Assembly (NCBI RefSeq): GCF_018390735.1
Contig: NZ_JAHBCL010000021.1
Coordinates: forward strand, 28,053 to 92,052
Length of the DNA: 64,000 bases
Source: Fusibacter paucivorans
Lineage (GTDB): Bacteria > Bacillota > Clostridia > Peptostreptococcales > Acidaminobacteraceae
Reading direction: 5' to 3'
Shown: piece after piece, positions 8,455 through 18,117 of the stretch
How positions within the stretch are numbered: the stretch's first letter is position 1
Layout: each line of letters opens with the position of its first letter
The notes under the pieces: generated by a model
Database searches by the model: none
What the model was told of the DNA's origin: nothing
The model's input: only the letters and a program-made list of their open reading frames with translations
Program-made: the position numbers and the translations under genes

Positions 8455-11400
8455 TTGGCGAAACGTTTATCGAATAGCGTGGCGATAGCAGCAATCGTAT
8501 GTTATGCTTTCATTTATATATTGTTTTTTGCAATGCAAAATACAATGGCTTTGTTGCTTCTTAAGCCGGTTGCCGCCGTTATGGCTGCCGTCTTTTTGAA
8601 GTTTTTTGTTCAAATGACACCGGAGCATGCCGCAACGGAGAAAAGCATTCGAGTAACATTTCTCATCTGGATTGTTGCCGATATTTTTTCAGTGATCAAC
8701 GCATTTTTTTTCCATGCAGTGAATCCCTTAATACTCAACATTGAACTGAGTCTTTACCTGCTGGTGAGGATTAGTCTGTTGATCGCTTGTTTGAAATTGT
8801 ACTTGGCACTGACAAAACATTATAATCGATTTCAGATTATTGCAGATGTTTTGACCATTGTCGTGTGTATTGCTACAGAAATTTGGCTGGTATTTTTAAA
8901 TGTACGGGCTGAAGGAACTGTCATGCGCAATTGGATGTTAATCAGCCGCGGTGATGAACGAACGATCATTGCATTTTTATTTTTGGTCAACGGTATGATG
9001 ATAATGGGAACGCTGTTAATTGCTTGGTTTCATTTTCAAAAAAAGGCAATGACACTGGGACAGCGAATGATTATGATCAGTGTTGCCGGGATCGCGGCTA
9101 TTGACGTAATGTTGGCGTTGAACCCTCCATTATTGCTTGGCAATGAAAGCGTTGATGCAATGAGAATAGGTATGGTCATTCTATTTGGCATTGGGGCATT
9201 GCTGTTTAATCAATATCAGCATGCACTCCATTTTTTAGCCAACCGAAATGACCACTCAAAGTATGGCATGTGGGAAAATGCGTTATACTTGCTTTCCTAT
9301 CCGCTTTTTTTGGTGGTCATTATTGGATTTGATGCGACGATTCTATTGTATTTCTCTTATATTGCCTTTTATGTTGTCTCTTGTCTTTATGTAAAGCAAA
9401 TTGAGGTTACAAATCAATTGCTTGCTGAAGAAATAAAATATAACAAACAGCTGAAAATATATTCTGATGTTATTGACCAAGCGCCAATGTCTATTGTCAT
9501 AACCGATATAGAAGGCAATATTGAGTATGTCAATCAGTATTTCTCCGATGTAACAGGTTATACCCCGGAAGAAGCAAGAGGGAAAAATCCAAGAATTCTC
9601 AAATCTGAAAAAACACCGTCAGAAGTCTATACGGCTTTGTGGGAAAAGCTGACCAATGGCGAAAAGTGGGAAGGCGAGTTTATCAATATCAATAAGCTTG
9701 GTCAGGTTTATGAAGAACGTGCGATTATATTACCTGTCAAAAATGAATCCAATAAAATAACGAATTATGTTGGCATTAAAGAAAACATTTCTGAATCCAA
9801 TAAAATTCGCAAGCAACTCTCTAACCAAAGTTATTTTACATCCCAATTACTCGATACGATTCCCAGTGCGATCTTTTATGTTTCAGCAAATGATATTTTT
9901 TTAGGGGCTAATGCAGCTTGCAAAAGTATTTATGGGGTTCATGATGAAGAGATGATCGGTATGAAACTAGAGCATGCGCCATGGATGAACGGAGAGCGTT
10001 ATCAGCATTTTGTACAAATGAAGCAAGAAGCATTGCGTCAAAAATCACCATGTACGCGTCAAGTTCAACGCCAAACGGGCTTTGGGACATTTGCGAGCAT
10101 TTTATACAGTGTTAGTCCATTTTATCTGGCAGATGGCCGCGTTGGCGGCTTCTTGGCTGTGATGACGGATATTAGCGATTTGAAGGAGAAGGAAGAAGCG
10201 CTTGAAATAGCACTGAAACAGGCGAATGAGGCAACAGAAGTCAAATCTCAGTTTTTGGCGAATATGAGCCATGAAATTAGAACACCGATGAATGCCATTA
10301 TCGGCATGTCCTATCTTGCTCTCAAAACGAACTTGGATTTGCGGCAACGTGACTATATTAATAAAATTAACACGGCGGCAAACGCATTGCTTAGAATTAT
10401 CAACGATGTTCTGGACTTTTCTAAAATTGAGTCTGGGAAATTAGATTTGGAACATGTTGCATTTGACTTAGATACAGTGGTTGCGGATTCGATTAACCTG
10501 ATGGTTCAGCGGGCACATGAAAAACAGCTTGAGTTCCTCTACCATCTGCCGATTGGTATACCAAGGCGATTAAGCGGGGACTCATTACGCCTCGGGCAGA
10601 TTTTAACCAATCTAGTCAGCAATGCCGTTAAGTTTACGCAGCAAGGCGAAATTGAAATAGATGTCAGCGAAGTAGAACGGCGAGAAAAAGAGATTTGTCT
10701 GAGATTTGAGGTCAGGGACACGGGTATAGATATACCAAAGGAAAAAATTGATAAGCTCTTTGATGCTTTTACACAGTCAGACAGTTCAACAACTCGTCAA
10801 TTTGGCGGAACGGGACTGGGCTTGACAATTTGCAAGCAGCTGGTCGAAATGATGGGCGGCAGGATTTGGATAGAGAGTATCGTCGGCAAGGGCAGTGTCT
10901 TCAGTTTTACCGCATGGTTTGAAGTTCAGGAAGAGGATCATTTACAACAGCAGCTCATAGAAAACGAGGTCAGTGATATGAAAGTTTTAATCGTTGATGA
11001 CAACAGTGCGGCACGTGAAATTATTTCCGAATATTTTTATGCAATGGGTTTCCAAGCAAATTCAGTTTCTACGGGTGAGGATGCCCTGTATTTAATTGCG
11101 GCGTCAGACAAAGCGAATCCTTATGATGCTGTTTTTATTGATTGGAAAATGCCTGAAAGTGATGGAATCGATGTCGTCCGAAAAATTAACAGCTTGGAAA
11201 ATCTGAGACACAAACCTGCAATGGTACTTATAACGGCCTATGATATGAATGAAATGATGAAACAGGCTGAGGGGTTGGGGGTGTCTTATTTTCTTGCGAA
11301 ACCTGTTAACCAGTCAACCCTATACGATACCATTGTCAAAATTGGAAAGCCGCATACCGTATCAAGTGATGAAGTCACTAAGGATATTCGTGATGAAACA

Positions 11401-12423
11401 CCTCAGTATCCATTAGCCGGCCTCCACGTACTATTAGCAGAAGATAATGAAATTAATCAACAAATAGCCTATGAACTGTTAAATGGCCAAGGGGTAGCGG
11501 TTGCCATCGCAGGGAATGGTGATGAAGCCATTGAGATGTTTAAGCATGCAGAGGTTGTGTATGATTTAATTTTAATGGATTTGCAAATGCCGATCAAAGA
11601 CGGCTTTACAGCTACAAAAGAGATCAGACAGATGAATCAAACGATTCCAATAGTCGCCATGACGGCTAGAACTATGCTTCAAGAAAAAGATTTGTGTTAT
11701 CAGGTTGGTATGAATGCGCATATTGCAAAGCCGATTAACCCAGATGATCTGTTCAAAACGCTTTTAAACTGTGTGCCGCCCTCTCGTTTAGAGGAGCTCA
11801 CAGTAGTTGAAGCAAATCATTTAGAGGCAGATGAACACCAGATTCAGATTGATGGTATAAATACTGCTGATGGACTTAATCGTGTTTCAAATAATCTAAA
11901 ACTATATGAGAAGTTATTAAGAAATTTTGTTTCGAATCATAGCGACACAGCCGAAAAAATAGAAAATGCTATCAAGAATATGCAATATGATTCCGTTGAA
12001 CAGCTCTCTCACATGCTTCGCGGTGTAGCGGGAAATATTGGTGCGGCAACTATACAGACATTGTGCGCGTCAATGGAGCGAAATGCAAAGACAGTGAAGG
12101 ATTATGCTGTTTTAATCAGATTAAATCAGCAACTGAAAGCTGAAATACACCATGTAACACAAGGTATTATCAATGATCCATGCTTTAATGACGATGCGAC
12201 AGTGTTCACAAAGGAAAATTTGAACGCCGGTGAAGTCATTGGTAAGCTTTTACAACTGCTTGAAGAAGGTGACAGTGATGCAAATGAATACTTTGAGACC
12301 ATTCGACAAATTGTCAGAGAACGCTTTGGACCGCAGGGTTGCGATCAAATCGCTTTATGTATAAACAATTATGTTTATGACGAAGCGATACAATTGTTGA
12401 AGACGCCGTTAGAAGAGGAATGA
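8455..12423 (+). CDS. Hybrid sensor histidine kinase (7-8 TM, PAS-PAS-HisKA-HATPase-REC-REC-Hpt)
   Basis: Very large phosphorelay kinase, 1322 residues, starting at TTG with GGGGGG 7 bases upstream. About eight hydrophobic helices fill residues 1-320. Two PAS domains follow (about 335-450 and 460-580), then HisKA with phospho-acceptor His606 in SHEIRTPMNA, an HATPase domain, two receiver domains with Asp896 (FIDWKMP) and Asp1042 (LMDLQMP), and a C-terminal Hpt domain with His1186 in SHMLRGVAGNIGA. The whole relay is therefore on one chain. The ATP-binding G1 box reads DTGIDIP instead of DTGIGIP, with aspartate at residue 759 replacing a conserved glycine. Its stop overlaps the downstream HD-GYP regulator region, so the regulator is the likely output partner. 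The signal sensed is unknown. Confidence 0.9.
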   Translation: MAKRLSNSVAIAAIVCYAFIYILFFAMQNTMALLLLKPVAAVMAAVFLKFFVQMTPEHAATEKSIRVTFLIWIVADIFSVINAFFFHAVNPLILNIELSLYLLVRISLLIACLKLYLALTKHYNRFQIIADVLTIVVCIATEIWLVFLNVRAEGTVMRNWMLISRGDERTIIAFLFLVNGMMIMGTLLIAWFHFQKKAMTLGQRMIMISVAGIAAIDVMLALNPPLLLGNESVDAMRIGMVILFGIGALLFNQYQHALHFLANRNDHSKYGMWENALYLLSYPLFLVVIIGFDATILLYFSYIAFYVVSCLYVKQIEVTNQLLAEEIKYNKQLKIYSDVIDQAPMSIVITDIEGNIEYVNQYFSDVTGYTPEEARGKNPRILKSEKTPSEVYTALWEKLTNGEKWEGEFININKLGQVYEERAIILPVKNESNKITNYVGIKENISESNKIRKQLSNQSYFTSQLLDTIPSAIFYVSANDIFLGANAACKSIYGVHDEEMIGMKLEHAPWMNGERYQHFVQMKQEALRQKSPCTRQVQRQTGFGTFASILYSVSPFYLADGRVGGFLAVMTDISDLKEKEEALEIALKQANEATEVKSQFLANMSHEIRTPMNAIIGMSYLALKTNLDLRQRDYINKINTAANALLRIINDVLDFSKIESGKLDLEHVAFDLDTVVADSINLMVQRAHEKQLEFLYHLPIGIPRRLSGDSLRLGQILTNLVSNAVKFTQQGEIEIDVSEVERREKEICLRFEVRDTGIDIPKEKIDKLFDAFTQSDSSTTRQFGGTGLGLTICKQLVEMMGGRIWIESIVGKGSVFSFTAWFEVQEEDHLQQQLIENEVSDMKVLIVDDNSAAREIISEYFYAMGFQANSVSTGEDALYLIAASDKANPYDAVFIDWKMPESDGIDVVRKINSLENLRHKPAMVLITAYDMNEMMKQAEGLGVSYFLAKPVNQSTLYDTIVKIGKPHTVSSDEVTKDIRDETPQYPLAGLHVLLAEDNEINQQIAYELLNGQGVAVAIAGNGDEAIEMFKHAEVVYDLILMDLQMPIKDGFTATKEIRQMNQTIPIVAMTARTMLQEKDLCYQVGMNAHIAKPINPDDLFKTLLNCVPPSRLEELTVVEANHLEADEHQIQIDGINTADGLNRVSNNLKLYEKLLRNFVSNHSDTAEKIENAIKNMQYDSVEQLSHMLRGVAGNIGAATIQTLCASMERNAKTVKDYAVLIRLNQQLKAEIHHVTQGIINDPCFNDDATVFTKENLNAGEVIGKLLQLLEEGDSDANEYFETIRQIVRERFGPQGCDQIALCINNYVYDEAIQLLKTPLEEE

Positions 12424-12431
12424 GGCATATA

Positions 12432-13520
12432 ATGAATGATGCACAAGTTGTTTTGGTTGTTGATGACACCCCAGACAATATTACTTTGATGAGTGGTTTA
12501 CTGAAAGATCATTATAAAGTTAGAGTTGCTTTAAACGGTCAAAAGGCAATTGAAATGATGCAGAAAAAATTACCGGATATCATTTTGCTTGACATTATGA
12601 TGCCGATAATGGATGGCTATGAGACTTGCAGGATTATCAAGTCAAATCCGGATTGGATGGCTATTCCCATTATCTTTCTAACATCTAAGAATGAAGTCGA
12701 AGACGAGAGCAAAGGGTTCGAACTTGGTGCATCAGATTATATTAGCAAGCCGGTTAACCCTATTATTTTACTTTCCAGAATCAAAACACATCTTTCGTTA
12801 AAAGCGGCGAATGATTTTCTAAAAGATCAAAATCAATATTTGGAAAAAGAGATTTCAAGGCGGGCGAAAGAAGTCGCACTTATTCAAGAGGTATCCATTA
12901 TGGCGATGGCTTCACTTGCAGAAATTAGAGATCTCGAAACAGGATATCACTTGCAGCGAACCAAAATGTATGTAGCAGCACTATGCGATCAAATCATCAC
13001 CGATGGTGCCTATACAGCGGACTTGAGTCGTGAAAATGCTGATTTAATCATTGCTTCAGCGCCGTTGCATGACATCGGAAAAATCGGTATTCCCGATTCT
13101 ATTCTGCTGAAGCCAGGGAAATTTACAAAAGAAGAATTTGAGATGATGAAGCTGCATACCGTTTTAGGGAAAAAGGCGATCTTAAAAGCAGAGAGGCTGT
13201 TATATCAGCAAGAGTCATTTTTACGCTATCCAATCGAGATTGTTTTTTCCCACCATGAAAAATGGGATGGCAGCGGTTATCCAGTGGGGCTGAGAGGCGA
13301 AGCAATTCCCATTTCTGCAAGAATTGTCGCTATTGCAGATGTCTATGATGCACTTGTAAGTGAACGCGTTTATAAAAGTGCCTATTCACATGAACAAGCG
13401 GTTGAAATGATCAAATTGGAATCAGGTAAGCATTTCGATCCGAAAATAGTCGATGCCTTTTTAAAAGTTGAAGAAAAGTTTCATGAAATTGCAGTGACGT
13501 ATAGAGATCTGCCTCAATGA
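12432..13520 (+). CDS. Response regulator with HD-GYP domain (cyclic-di-GMP phosphodiesterase type)
   Basis: Two-domain regulator of 362 residues. The N-terminal receiver has acidic DD at the start and phospho-acceptor Asp54 (LLDIMMP). A coiled linker leads to an HD-GYP domain with intact motifs: His213-Asp214 in PLHDIGKIGIP, HHE at 274-276 and GYP at 282-284. Such domains hydrolyse cyclic di-GMP. The start at 12432 has GAGG six bases upstream; an alternative ATG at 12420 overlaps the kinase stop in an ATGA arrangement and adds four residues. It is coupled to the hybrid kinase upstream and followed 19 bases later by another GGDEF/HD-GYP gene, so phosphorylation probably controls cyclic di-GMP breakdown. 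Confidence 0.92.
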   Translation: MNDAQVVLVVDDTPDNITLMSGLLKDHYKVRVALNGQKAIEMMQKKLPDIILLDIMMPIMDGYETCRIIKSNPDWMAIPIIFLTSKNEVEDESKGFELGASDYISKPVNPIILLSRIKTHLSLKAANDFLKDQNQYLEKEISRRAKEVALIQEVSIMAMASLAEIRDLETGYHLQRTKMYVAALCDQIITDGAYTADLSRENADLIIASAPLHDIGKIGIPDSILLKPGKFTKEEFEMMKLHTVLGKKAILKAERLLYQQESFLRYPIEIVFSHHEKWDGSGYPVGLRGEAIPISARIVAIADVYDALVSERVYKSAYSHEQAVEMIKLESGKHFDPKIVDAFLKVEEKFHEIAVTYRDLPQ

Positions 13521-13539
13521 AAAGGATTTGGGAGTTCTT

Positions 13540-15990
13540 ATGAAAATTAGGACAAAGCTTATTTATTACATTTTGATTTGTTTATCCATTGGCGTTATTG
13601 GTGCAATTGTTGTTGTGGCGGCAGTTTCGATACCATACCTTACCAATGAGGAAACGAAGAAAGTTCATAATGATATTGACAAGATGTCCGCCATTCTAAA
13701 TGCAGAATTCGATTCACTGGGGCGGACACAACGAGATTGGAGCCTCTGGGACGATACCTATGATTTCATTAGTGGTAATTTGGACAGCTATGCCACTGAC
13801 AATCTGGGAGATGAAACACTGGCGCAGCTAGATCTCGTAAGCATGATTTTCTGTGATAAAAGTGGCAATATCATTTATAACGGCTCTATTGATGATGCGA
13901 GCTCAAATGTCAATACAATGATTATTGCGCAGAATGCATTCGAAATTTTAACAAAAGGCGTAACGGCAGAACAAATTCACTCCGGTCTTTCGCTGGTGGA
14001 CGGCAAGCTTTATTTAATTTCTGTTGAAGGAACGACAAATACGGCGCAATCAGTTCCTCATAATGGTTATCTAATTCTGGTAAGGGCACTTGATGATCGG
14101 TTTTTTACTTATTTAGAGCAATTGCTGGAGTCTGATATTGCTTTACAATTTGTGGAAGGCGATACGATGCAGCGGTTTAACGGTGTCACAGTAGGTGAGA
14201 TACAACGTGAGGGGATGCAGCTATCCTATACAGGCCGTGCAAATGATCTTCTTAGAAATGGCATGGTATTATTTGTTTTTAATCATGAACGAACCTCGTT
14301 TATGGAAGCAATTAAAACATTAAAAACGGTAAGCCTTGCCCTTTGTGTGATGTTCTTCTTCATTGGCATTGGAACCGTTTTTGTTGTGAGCAGGAGAGAA
14401 GTGAAGCGCATCACATATCTAAGCGATTTTGTTCAAAACGTCGTAACACAGGAAAATCTGTCTTTAAGAACAAAGATGAGCGGGAACGATGAACTGACGC
14501 AACTAGGTGAAAACATCAATCATATGCTGTTTGACCTTGAAAAGAATTATCGGGCGATCCAAAAAAATGATGAACATCTGAAAATGATTATGGAAGCGAC
14601 AAATGACGGCTATTTTGATTATGATCTCGATAAAGATATAATGACGATTAGTCCAGGGTGGTATACACATCTTGGCTACGATGAAAACGACAATGAACCC
14701 TTTGGCAGAGACCGTGTTCTCAATACGATTTTAGAAGAAGATCGTGTGGCATTTATAAATGACTTCAATGCCTATTTGGGAAAGAATACAGGCATATTTT
14801 ATAAAGAATTAAGAGCTTATAAAGCGACGCGTGGATTTCTATGGGTGTTGGTAAGAGGTCGTGCGGTGTCAGCAGATGCAACAGGAAGACCTACGCGTTT
14901 CGTCGGCAGTTTCATGGACATTACGGAGAAAAAAATCGAAGAAGACAGCAACCAATATCTACGCGAATCCGATCCGGTGACGGGGATAAATAATCGCGCA
15001 TTTATTGAAAAACTGCTGTTGCAGATTAATACGGTGGAAGCATTTGCAGCTTATTGTGTAATGATGCTGGATGTCAATGGACTAAAACTCATAAATGATG
15101 CGTTTGGTCTTCAAGAGGGAAATCGATTGCTTAAGACGATTGGCGACATTTTAAAGCTTTGTTGTGGGGATAGTGACATATCCGCAAGATGGGGCAGCGA
15201 CGAGTTTATCATTCTTGTCAAAAACGATAGAACTTATGCGGATACGCTGATGGATACCATAAAAAAAGAAATTGATAATTTGTACATGTTTCCAATTAAG
15301 ATTAGTGTTGCATTTGGGTGTGCTAATGTGATGGATGAGGATGCCGGTATTGAAAATATCATCACGAGGGCAGAAGAAACAATGTACCAAAATAAATTAC
15401 TTGAGCACAGAAGTTTTAGAAATGGAATCGTTGCTCCATTTGAGCAGCTTTTATACCATATGAAAATTGAAACGCCGGAACGCGTTAAACGCAGGTTGTC
15501 GCTTTGTCGGCTCATGCGTGATGCGATGCATTTGTCACCTGAGGAAGGCGACGCGCTAATGCTGCTGACGCTGTTGCATAATGTTGGGAAAGCAGCTGCA
15601 TCGGAAGTAAGCGCATCAGCAGCAGATGATCAGACAGTAAAGACGCAGAAAGAAGCGGATTTAGAAAAAGGCAGCCGCATATTAAAAAATGTGCCGGAAG
15701 TTGCTCACATCGCGAATGACATCCTTTATCATGAAGCGCATTACGATGGTACGGGTATACCGATGGGAGCGTCAAGAGATTCGATACCGCTAAATGCCAG
15801 AATCAGTACAGTCATTTGCTATTTTGATGACTTAATAACAGCGGCTGAGATCGTTAGTGAAGCCGGCATTGATGAAGCAAAATCTCAGATTAGACAGCGC
15901 TCTGGAAAATCATTTGATCCGCAAATCGTTGAAACTTTTATTCGTATCATTGATCAATGGTGGCAACAATTGGACAAAATGGGATCATAA
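13540..15990 (+). CDS. CHASE4-PAS-GGDEF-HD-GYP membrane protein with degenerate catalytic motifs
   Basis: Membrane signalling protein, 816 residues from the ATG at 13540 (GGGAG five bases upstream; a TTG at 13528 is less likely). Helix 1 (about residues 6-30) and helix 2 (about 262-285) flank an outside CHASE4 sensor, recognised by RDWSLWDDTYDF. A HAMP-like linker, a PAS domain, a GGDEF domain and an HD-GYP domain follow. The GGDEF motif reads GSDEF (552-556). In the HD-GYP part the HD pair is His680-Asn681, HHE is YHE, and GYP is GIP (739-741). The phosphodiesterase site is therefore probably dead, and the cyclase site may be weak or regulatory. Third gene of the kinase cluster. Confidence 0.88.
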   Translation: MKIRTKLIYYILICLSIGVIGAIVVVAAVSIPYLTNEETKKVHNDIDKMSAILNAEFDSLGRTQRDWSLWDDTYDFISGNLDSYATDNLGDETLAQLDLVSMIFCDKSGNIIYNGSIDDASSNVNTMIIAQNAFEILTKGVTAEQIHSGLSLVDGKLYLISVEGTTNTAQSVPHNGYLILVRALDDRFFTYLEQLLESDIALQFVEGDTMQRFNGVTVGEIQREGMQLSYTGRANDLLRNGMVLFVFNHERTSFMEAIKTLKTVSLALCVMFFFIGIGTVFVVSRREVKRITYLSDFVQNVVTQENLSLRTKMSGNDELTQLGENINHMLFDLEKNYRAIQKNDEHLKMIMEATNDGYFDYDLDKDIMTISPGWYTHLGYDENDNEPFGRDRVLNTILEEDRVAFINDFNAYLGKNTGIFYKELRAYKATRGFLWVLVRGRAVSADATGRPTRFVGSFMDITEKKIEEDSNQYLRESDPVTGINNRAFIEKLLLQINTVEAFAAYCVMMLDVNGLKLINDAFGLQEGNRLLKTIGDILKLCCGDSDISARWGSDEFIILVKNDRTYADTLMDTIKKEIDNLYMFPIKISVAFGCANVMDEDAGIENIITRAEETMYQNKLLEHRSFRNGIVAPFEQLLYHMKIETPERVKRRLSLCRLMRDAMHLSPEEGDALMLLTLLHNVGKAAASEVSASAADDQTVKTQKEADLEKGSRILKNVPEVAHIANDILYHEAHYDGTGIPMGASRDSIPLNARISTVICYFDDLITAAEIVSEAGIDEAKSQIRQRSGKSFDPQIVETFIRIIDQWWQQLDKMGS

Positions 15991-16001
15991 GGGGACAAAA
16001 C

Positions 16002-16124
16002 ACTTGTTTGCAAATGTACAATTGTAAATAAGTTGTGACCATCATTAACAATATGTGAAAAACGCTCTCAATTAGTAAGCACTGTGATATAATTCTCACA
16101 GGTTTGTTTACAATCATAAACAAA
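16002..16124 (+). promoter_or_regulatory. Promoter and palindrome cluster upstream of the chemotaxis receptor gene
   Basis: An extended -10, TGATATAAT, lies at 16085-16093; no recognisable -35 is present. It sits inside an inverted repeat, CTGTGA at 16082-16087 and TCACAG at 16096-16101. A second inverted repeat follows at once, TTTGTTTA at 16103-16110 and TAAACAAA at 16117-16124. A third is upstream, 16002-16013 with 16022-16033 (12 pairs, two of them G-T). The first and third repeats share a TGTTTRCAA core. This suggests regulator sites around the receptor promoter; the upstream one could also act as a hairpin after the GGDEF gene. Confidence 0.5.
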
Positions 16125-16153
16125 TACTTTGCTGCTAGAATTGAGGATCCCTT

Positions 16154-17710
16154 ATGATTAGTAAAAGAGTACAGCGAATGATGTTCATCGCGATTGCGTT
16201 GATATTGCTCCAAGGCGCTATTGGTGAAATCAGCAGTTATATCACAATAAAGCAGTTGGGTGATCTCGAAGAACTCAATGCATCGGCGAGTGCCTTAAAT
16301 GAACTGCGTGTCGATGTCATAACATCAAGCTCCATTAGCGTTGAACAGGCAGAAATAAATCGCACGACTATCGAGAATGGTATTCGCGTCGCTGAAAAAT
16401 TTGAGGATGATGCGATGCAGGCGAAGATGCAGCGCGTTTCTGAAGCATTTGAGCACTATATGACGTCACATGATCAATCGTCTGGTGAGGCGATGCTTAC
16501 AGATTTATCTGAACTCGTGACATATTCTAATACCGCATATGAAACGATTCACGAAGAAATGATGGCGGGAATTCTTTGGAAGAACCAGATTACCATTGCC
16601 ATTATCATTGTGTTTTTGCTCATCATGTGGCTATGGGGCAGAAGACTGGTTCGCGTGATTGTCAAAAAAATTGACGATCAGAAAATATTGATTGAAACCT
16701 TTGCAAATGGAGAGATCAATCAAGCGTTGCCGGATAACGATACTTCTGAATTCCGTACTATTATTGATGCCATTCGAACAGCTTCGCACAGTATTTCGGA
16801 TATTATTAACGGTATCAATCAAAATCTTTATCATACGAAATCAGAGATGAAAGCATTATCAGAGGATTTAAACGATGAACAAGAACAGATGACGCAGTTA
16901 ATGGATGGCTATGCGAGAAATGTGATGCAGTTGGTGCAGAATATTGAACAGATTAATCGGACGACGAACGAAATTGCAAGTGGCGCAACAGAGATTGCAG
17001 CATCCGCAACAAAGTCGGCAGATGCTTCAGGCGAGGCGCTCGCCAATAGCAGTGAATCGAAAATCAAAGTGGATGAAATGGCTGGGGCGCTTGAAATGGC
17101 TCAAAAGGAAGTCCTTACGATCGATTCGAGTGTAACGTCGCTTTCCAAAGCGTTTGATGAAATTGTGGATCTTGTCGGAGCGATTAAGGGTGTGTCATCA
17201 CAAATTAATCTGCTTGCGTTAAATGCAGCTATAGAAGCCGCTCGTGCAGGAGAAGCCGGCAGAGGTTTTGCCGTGGTTTCGGAAGAAATTCGAAAACTTT
17301 CCGATGAGACGGATCAACTGACAGAAAATATCGAAAAAGTGACTCAGACCATGGTTGCCAGAATAGGTGATGTAAGTGAAAATGTGGCTAAAGCAGGCGA
17401 AGAGGCAGCACATGGTGTTTCATTGGCGGAATCGACGACGCTTTTAATTGATCAATCACTTGTTAGTGTCACAAAACTCAGTGAAAGCATTCGTGATATT
17501 GCAGCGATCACGCAAGAGCAGGCAGCTGGGACAGAAGAAATTGCAGCAACAATCGACGTCACTTCTCAGACAGCCAATCAAATGTCAGCTGACAGTGAAG
17601 TCCTCGGTTCGAATTTTGCAAAAGTACTGGAAAAATCAAAAGATGCATCAAAGTCAGTTGGAAAAAACCTCGACGAAATTAGAAGACGCATGCAGTATTT
17701 TAAAATCTAA
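16154..17710 (+). CDS. Methyl-accepting chemotaxis protein
   Basis: Chemoreceptor of 518 residues. Helix 1 is at about residues 9-28 and helix 2 at about 146-166, bracketing a roughly 115-residue outside region of four-helix-bundle type. The C-terminal signalling domain is intact: the tip that binds CheA and CheW is at [20 protein letters not shown], followed by [14 protein letters not shown]. Helical stretches rich in Glu, Gln and Ala on either side are the methylation regions. No classical HAMP was clear after helix 2. It stands alone after the cyclic di-GMP genes and ends at a strong terminator. The ligand is unknown. Confidence 0.93.
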   Translation: MISKRVQRMMFIAIALILLQGAIGEISSYITIKQLGDLEELNASASALNELRVDVITSSSISVEQAEINRTTIENGIRVAEKFEDDAMQAKMQRVSEAFEHYMTSHDQSSGEAMLTDLSELVTYSNTAYETIHEEMMAGILWKNQITIAIIIVFLLIMWLWGRRLVRVIVKKIDDQKILIETFANGEINQALPDNDTSEFRTIIDAIRTASHSISDIINGINQNLYHTKSEMKALSEDLNDEQEQMTQLMDGYARNVMQLVQNIEQINRTTNEIASGATEIAASATKSADASGEALANSSESKIKVDEMAGALEMAQKEVLTIDSSVTSLSKAFDEIVDLVGAIKGVSSQINLLALNAAIEAARAGEAGRGFAVVSEEIRKLSDETDQLTENIEKVTQTMVARIGDVSENVAKAGEEAAHGVSLAESTTLLIDQSLVSVTKLSESIRDIAAITQEQAAGTEEIAATIDVTSQTANQMSADSEVLGSNFAKVLEKSKDASKSVGKNLDEIRRRMQYFKI

Positions 17711-17732
17711 TAACGAACATGCTTGAGAGAAG

Positions 17733-17779
17733 CTCGCCTTACCGCAATTCATGAGGAATTGTGATGGCGAGTTTTTTTA
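17733..17779 (+). terminator. Intrinsic terminator of the chemotaxis receptor gene
   Basis: CTCGCC at 17733-17738 pairs with GGCGAG at 17766-17771, with further pairing inside (GCAATTC with GAATTGT), followed by a run of seven T. The position 22 bases after the stop codon and the long U-tract make it a clear terminator. Confidence 0.9.
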
Positions 17780-17986
17780 CAACGGTTTAAGAATAGCGCG
17801 CATAAGAATAGTCTCTAAAAGCGGTATGCTTATTCATTACAGCGAAATATAAAGATTTCCTTGATAAAGAGGCGCATAATCTCGGACAAAAAAGAATGAA
17901 AAAGTACCAAAAAAGGATTGACGCATTTGTAACATTCCGTTAATATGTAGTTAGACATTTAATTAAATTTATTTTTCTGTTGTGAA

Positions 17987-18002
17987 GGTAAAACGTTTTT
18001 CC
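17987..18002 (+). promoter_or_regulatory. LacI-type operator 1 of the nucleoside locus
   Basis: GGTAAAACGTTTTTCC is a nearly perfect palindrome with the central CG typical of LacI/GalR-family operators. A second copy lies 76 bases downstream (centre to centre), and both precede the BMP lipoprotein gene. The LacI regulator encoded at 27535-28584 in the same locus is the natural candidate to bind them. The 338-base gap 17780-18117 has no gene. TTGACG at 17928-17933 with TAGACA 18 bases later is a weak promoter candidate. Confidence 0.6.
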
Positions 18003-18063
18003 AATGTGGGGGAAGCATTGATCTTGTAAGGAAAGTAGACTTAATTATTTTTTTGGCATCAAA

Positions 18064-18077
18064 GTAAAACGTTTTAC
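18064..18077 (+). promoter_or_regulatory. LacI-type operator 2 of the nucleoside locus
   Basis: GTAAAACGTTTTAC is a perfect 14-base palindrome centred on CG and shares its core with operator 1. It lies 40 bases before the lipoprotein start codon, downstream of the likely promoter, where binding would block elongation or help form a loop with operator 1. Confidence 0.65.
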
Positions 18078-18117
18078 CAAGAAAAAGCGGGTAATGAACT
18101 TGTAGGAGGAAAGAAGC

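Noticed and set aside
17780..18117. Possible cyclic di-GMP or purine riboswitch upstream of the BMP lipoprotein
   Set aside because: The conserved cores of those riboswitches were not seen; the region is better explained by LacI-type operators.
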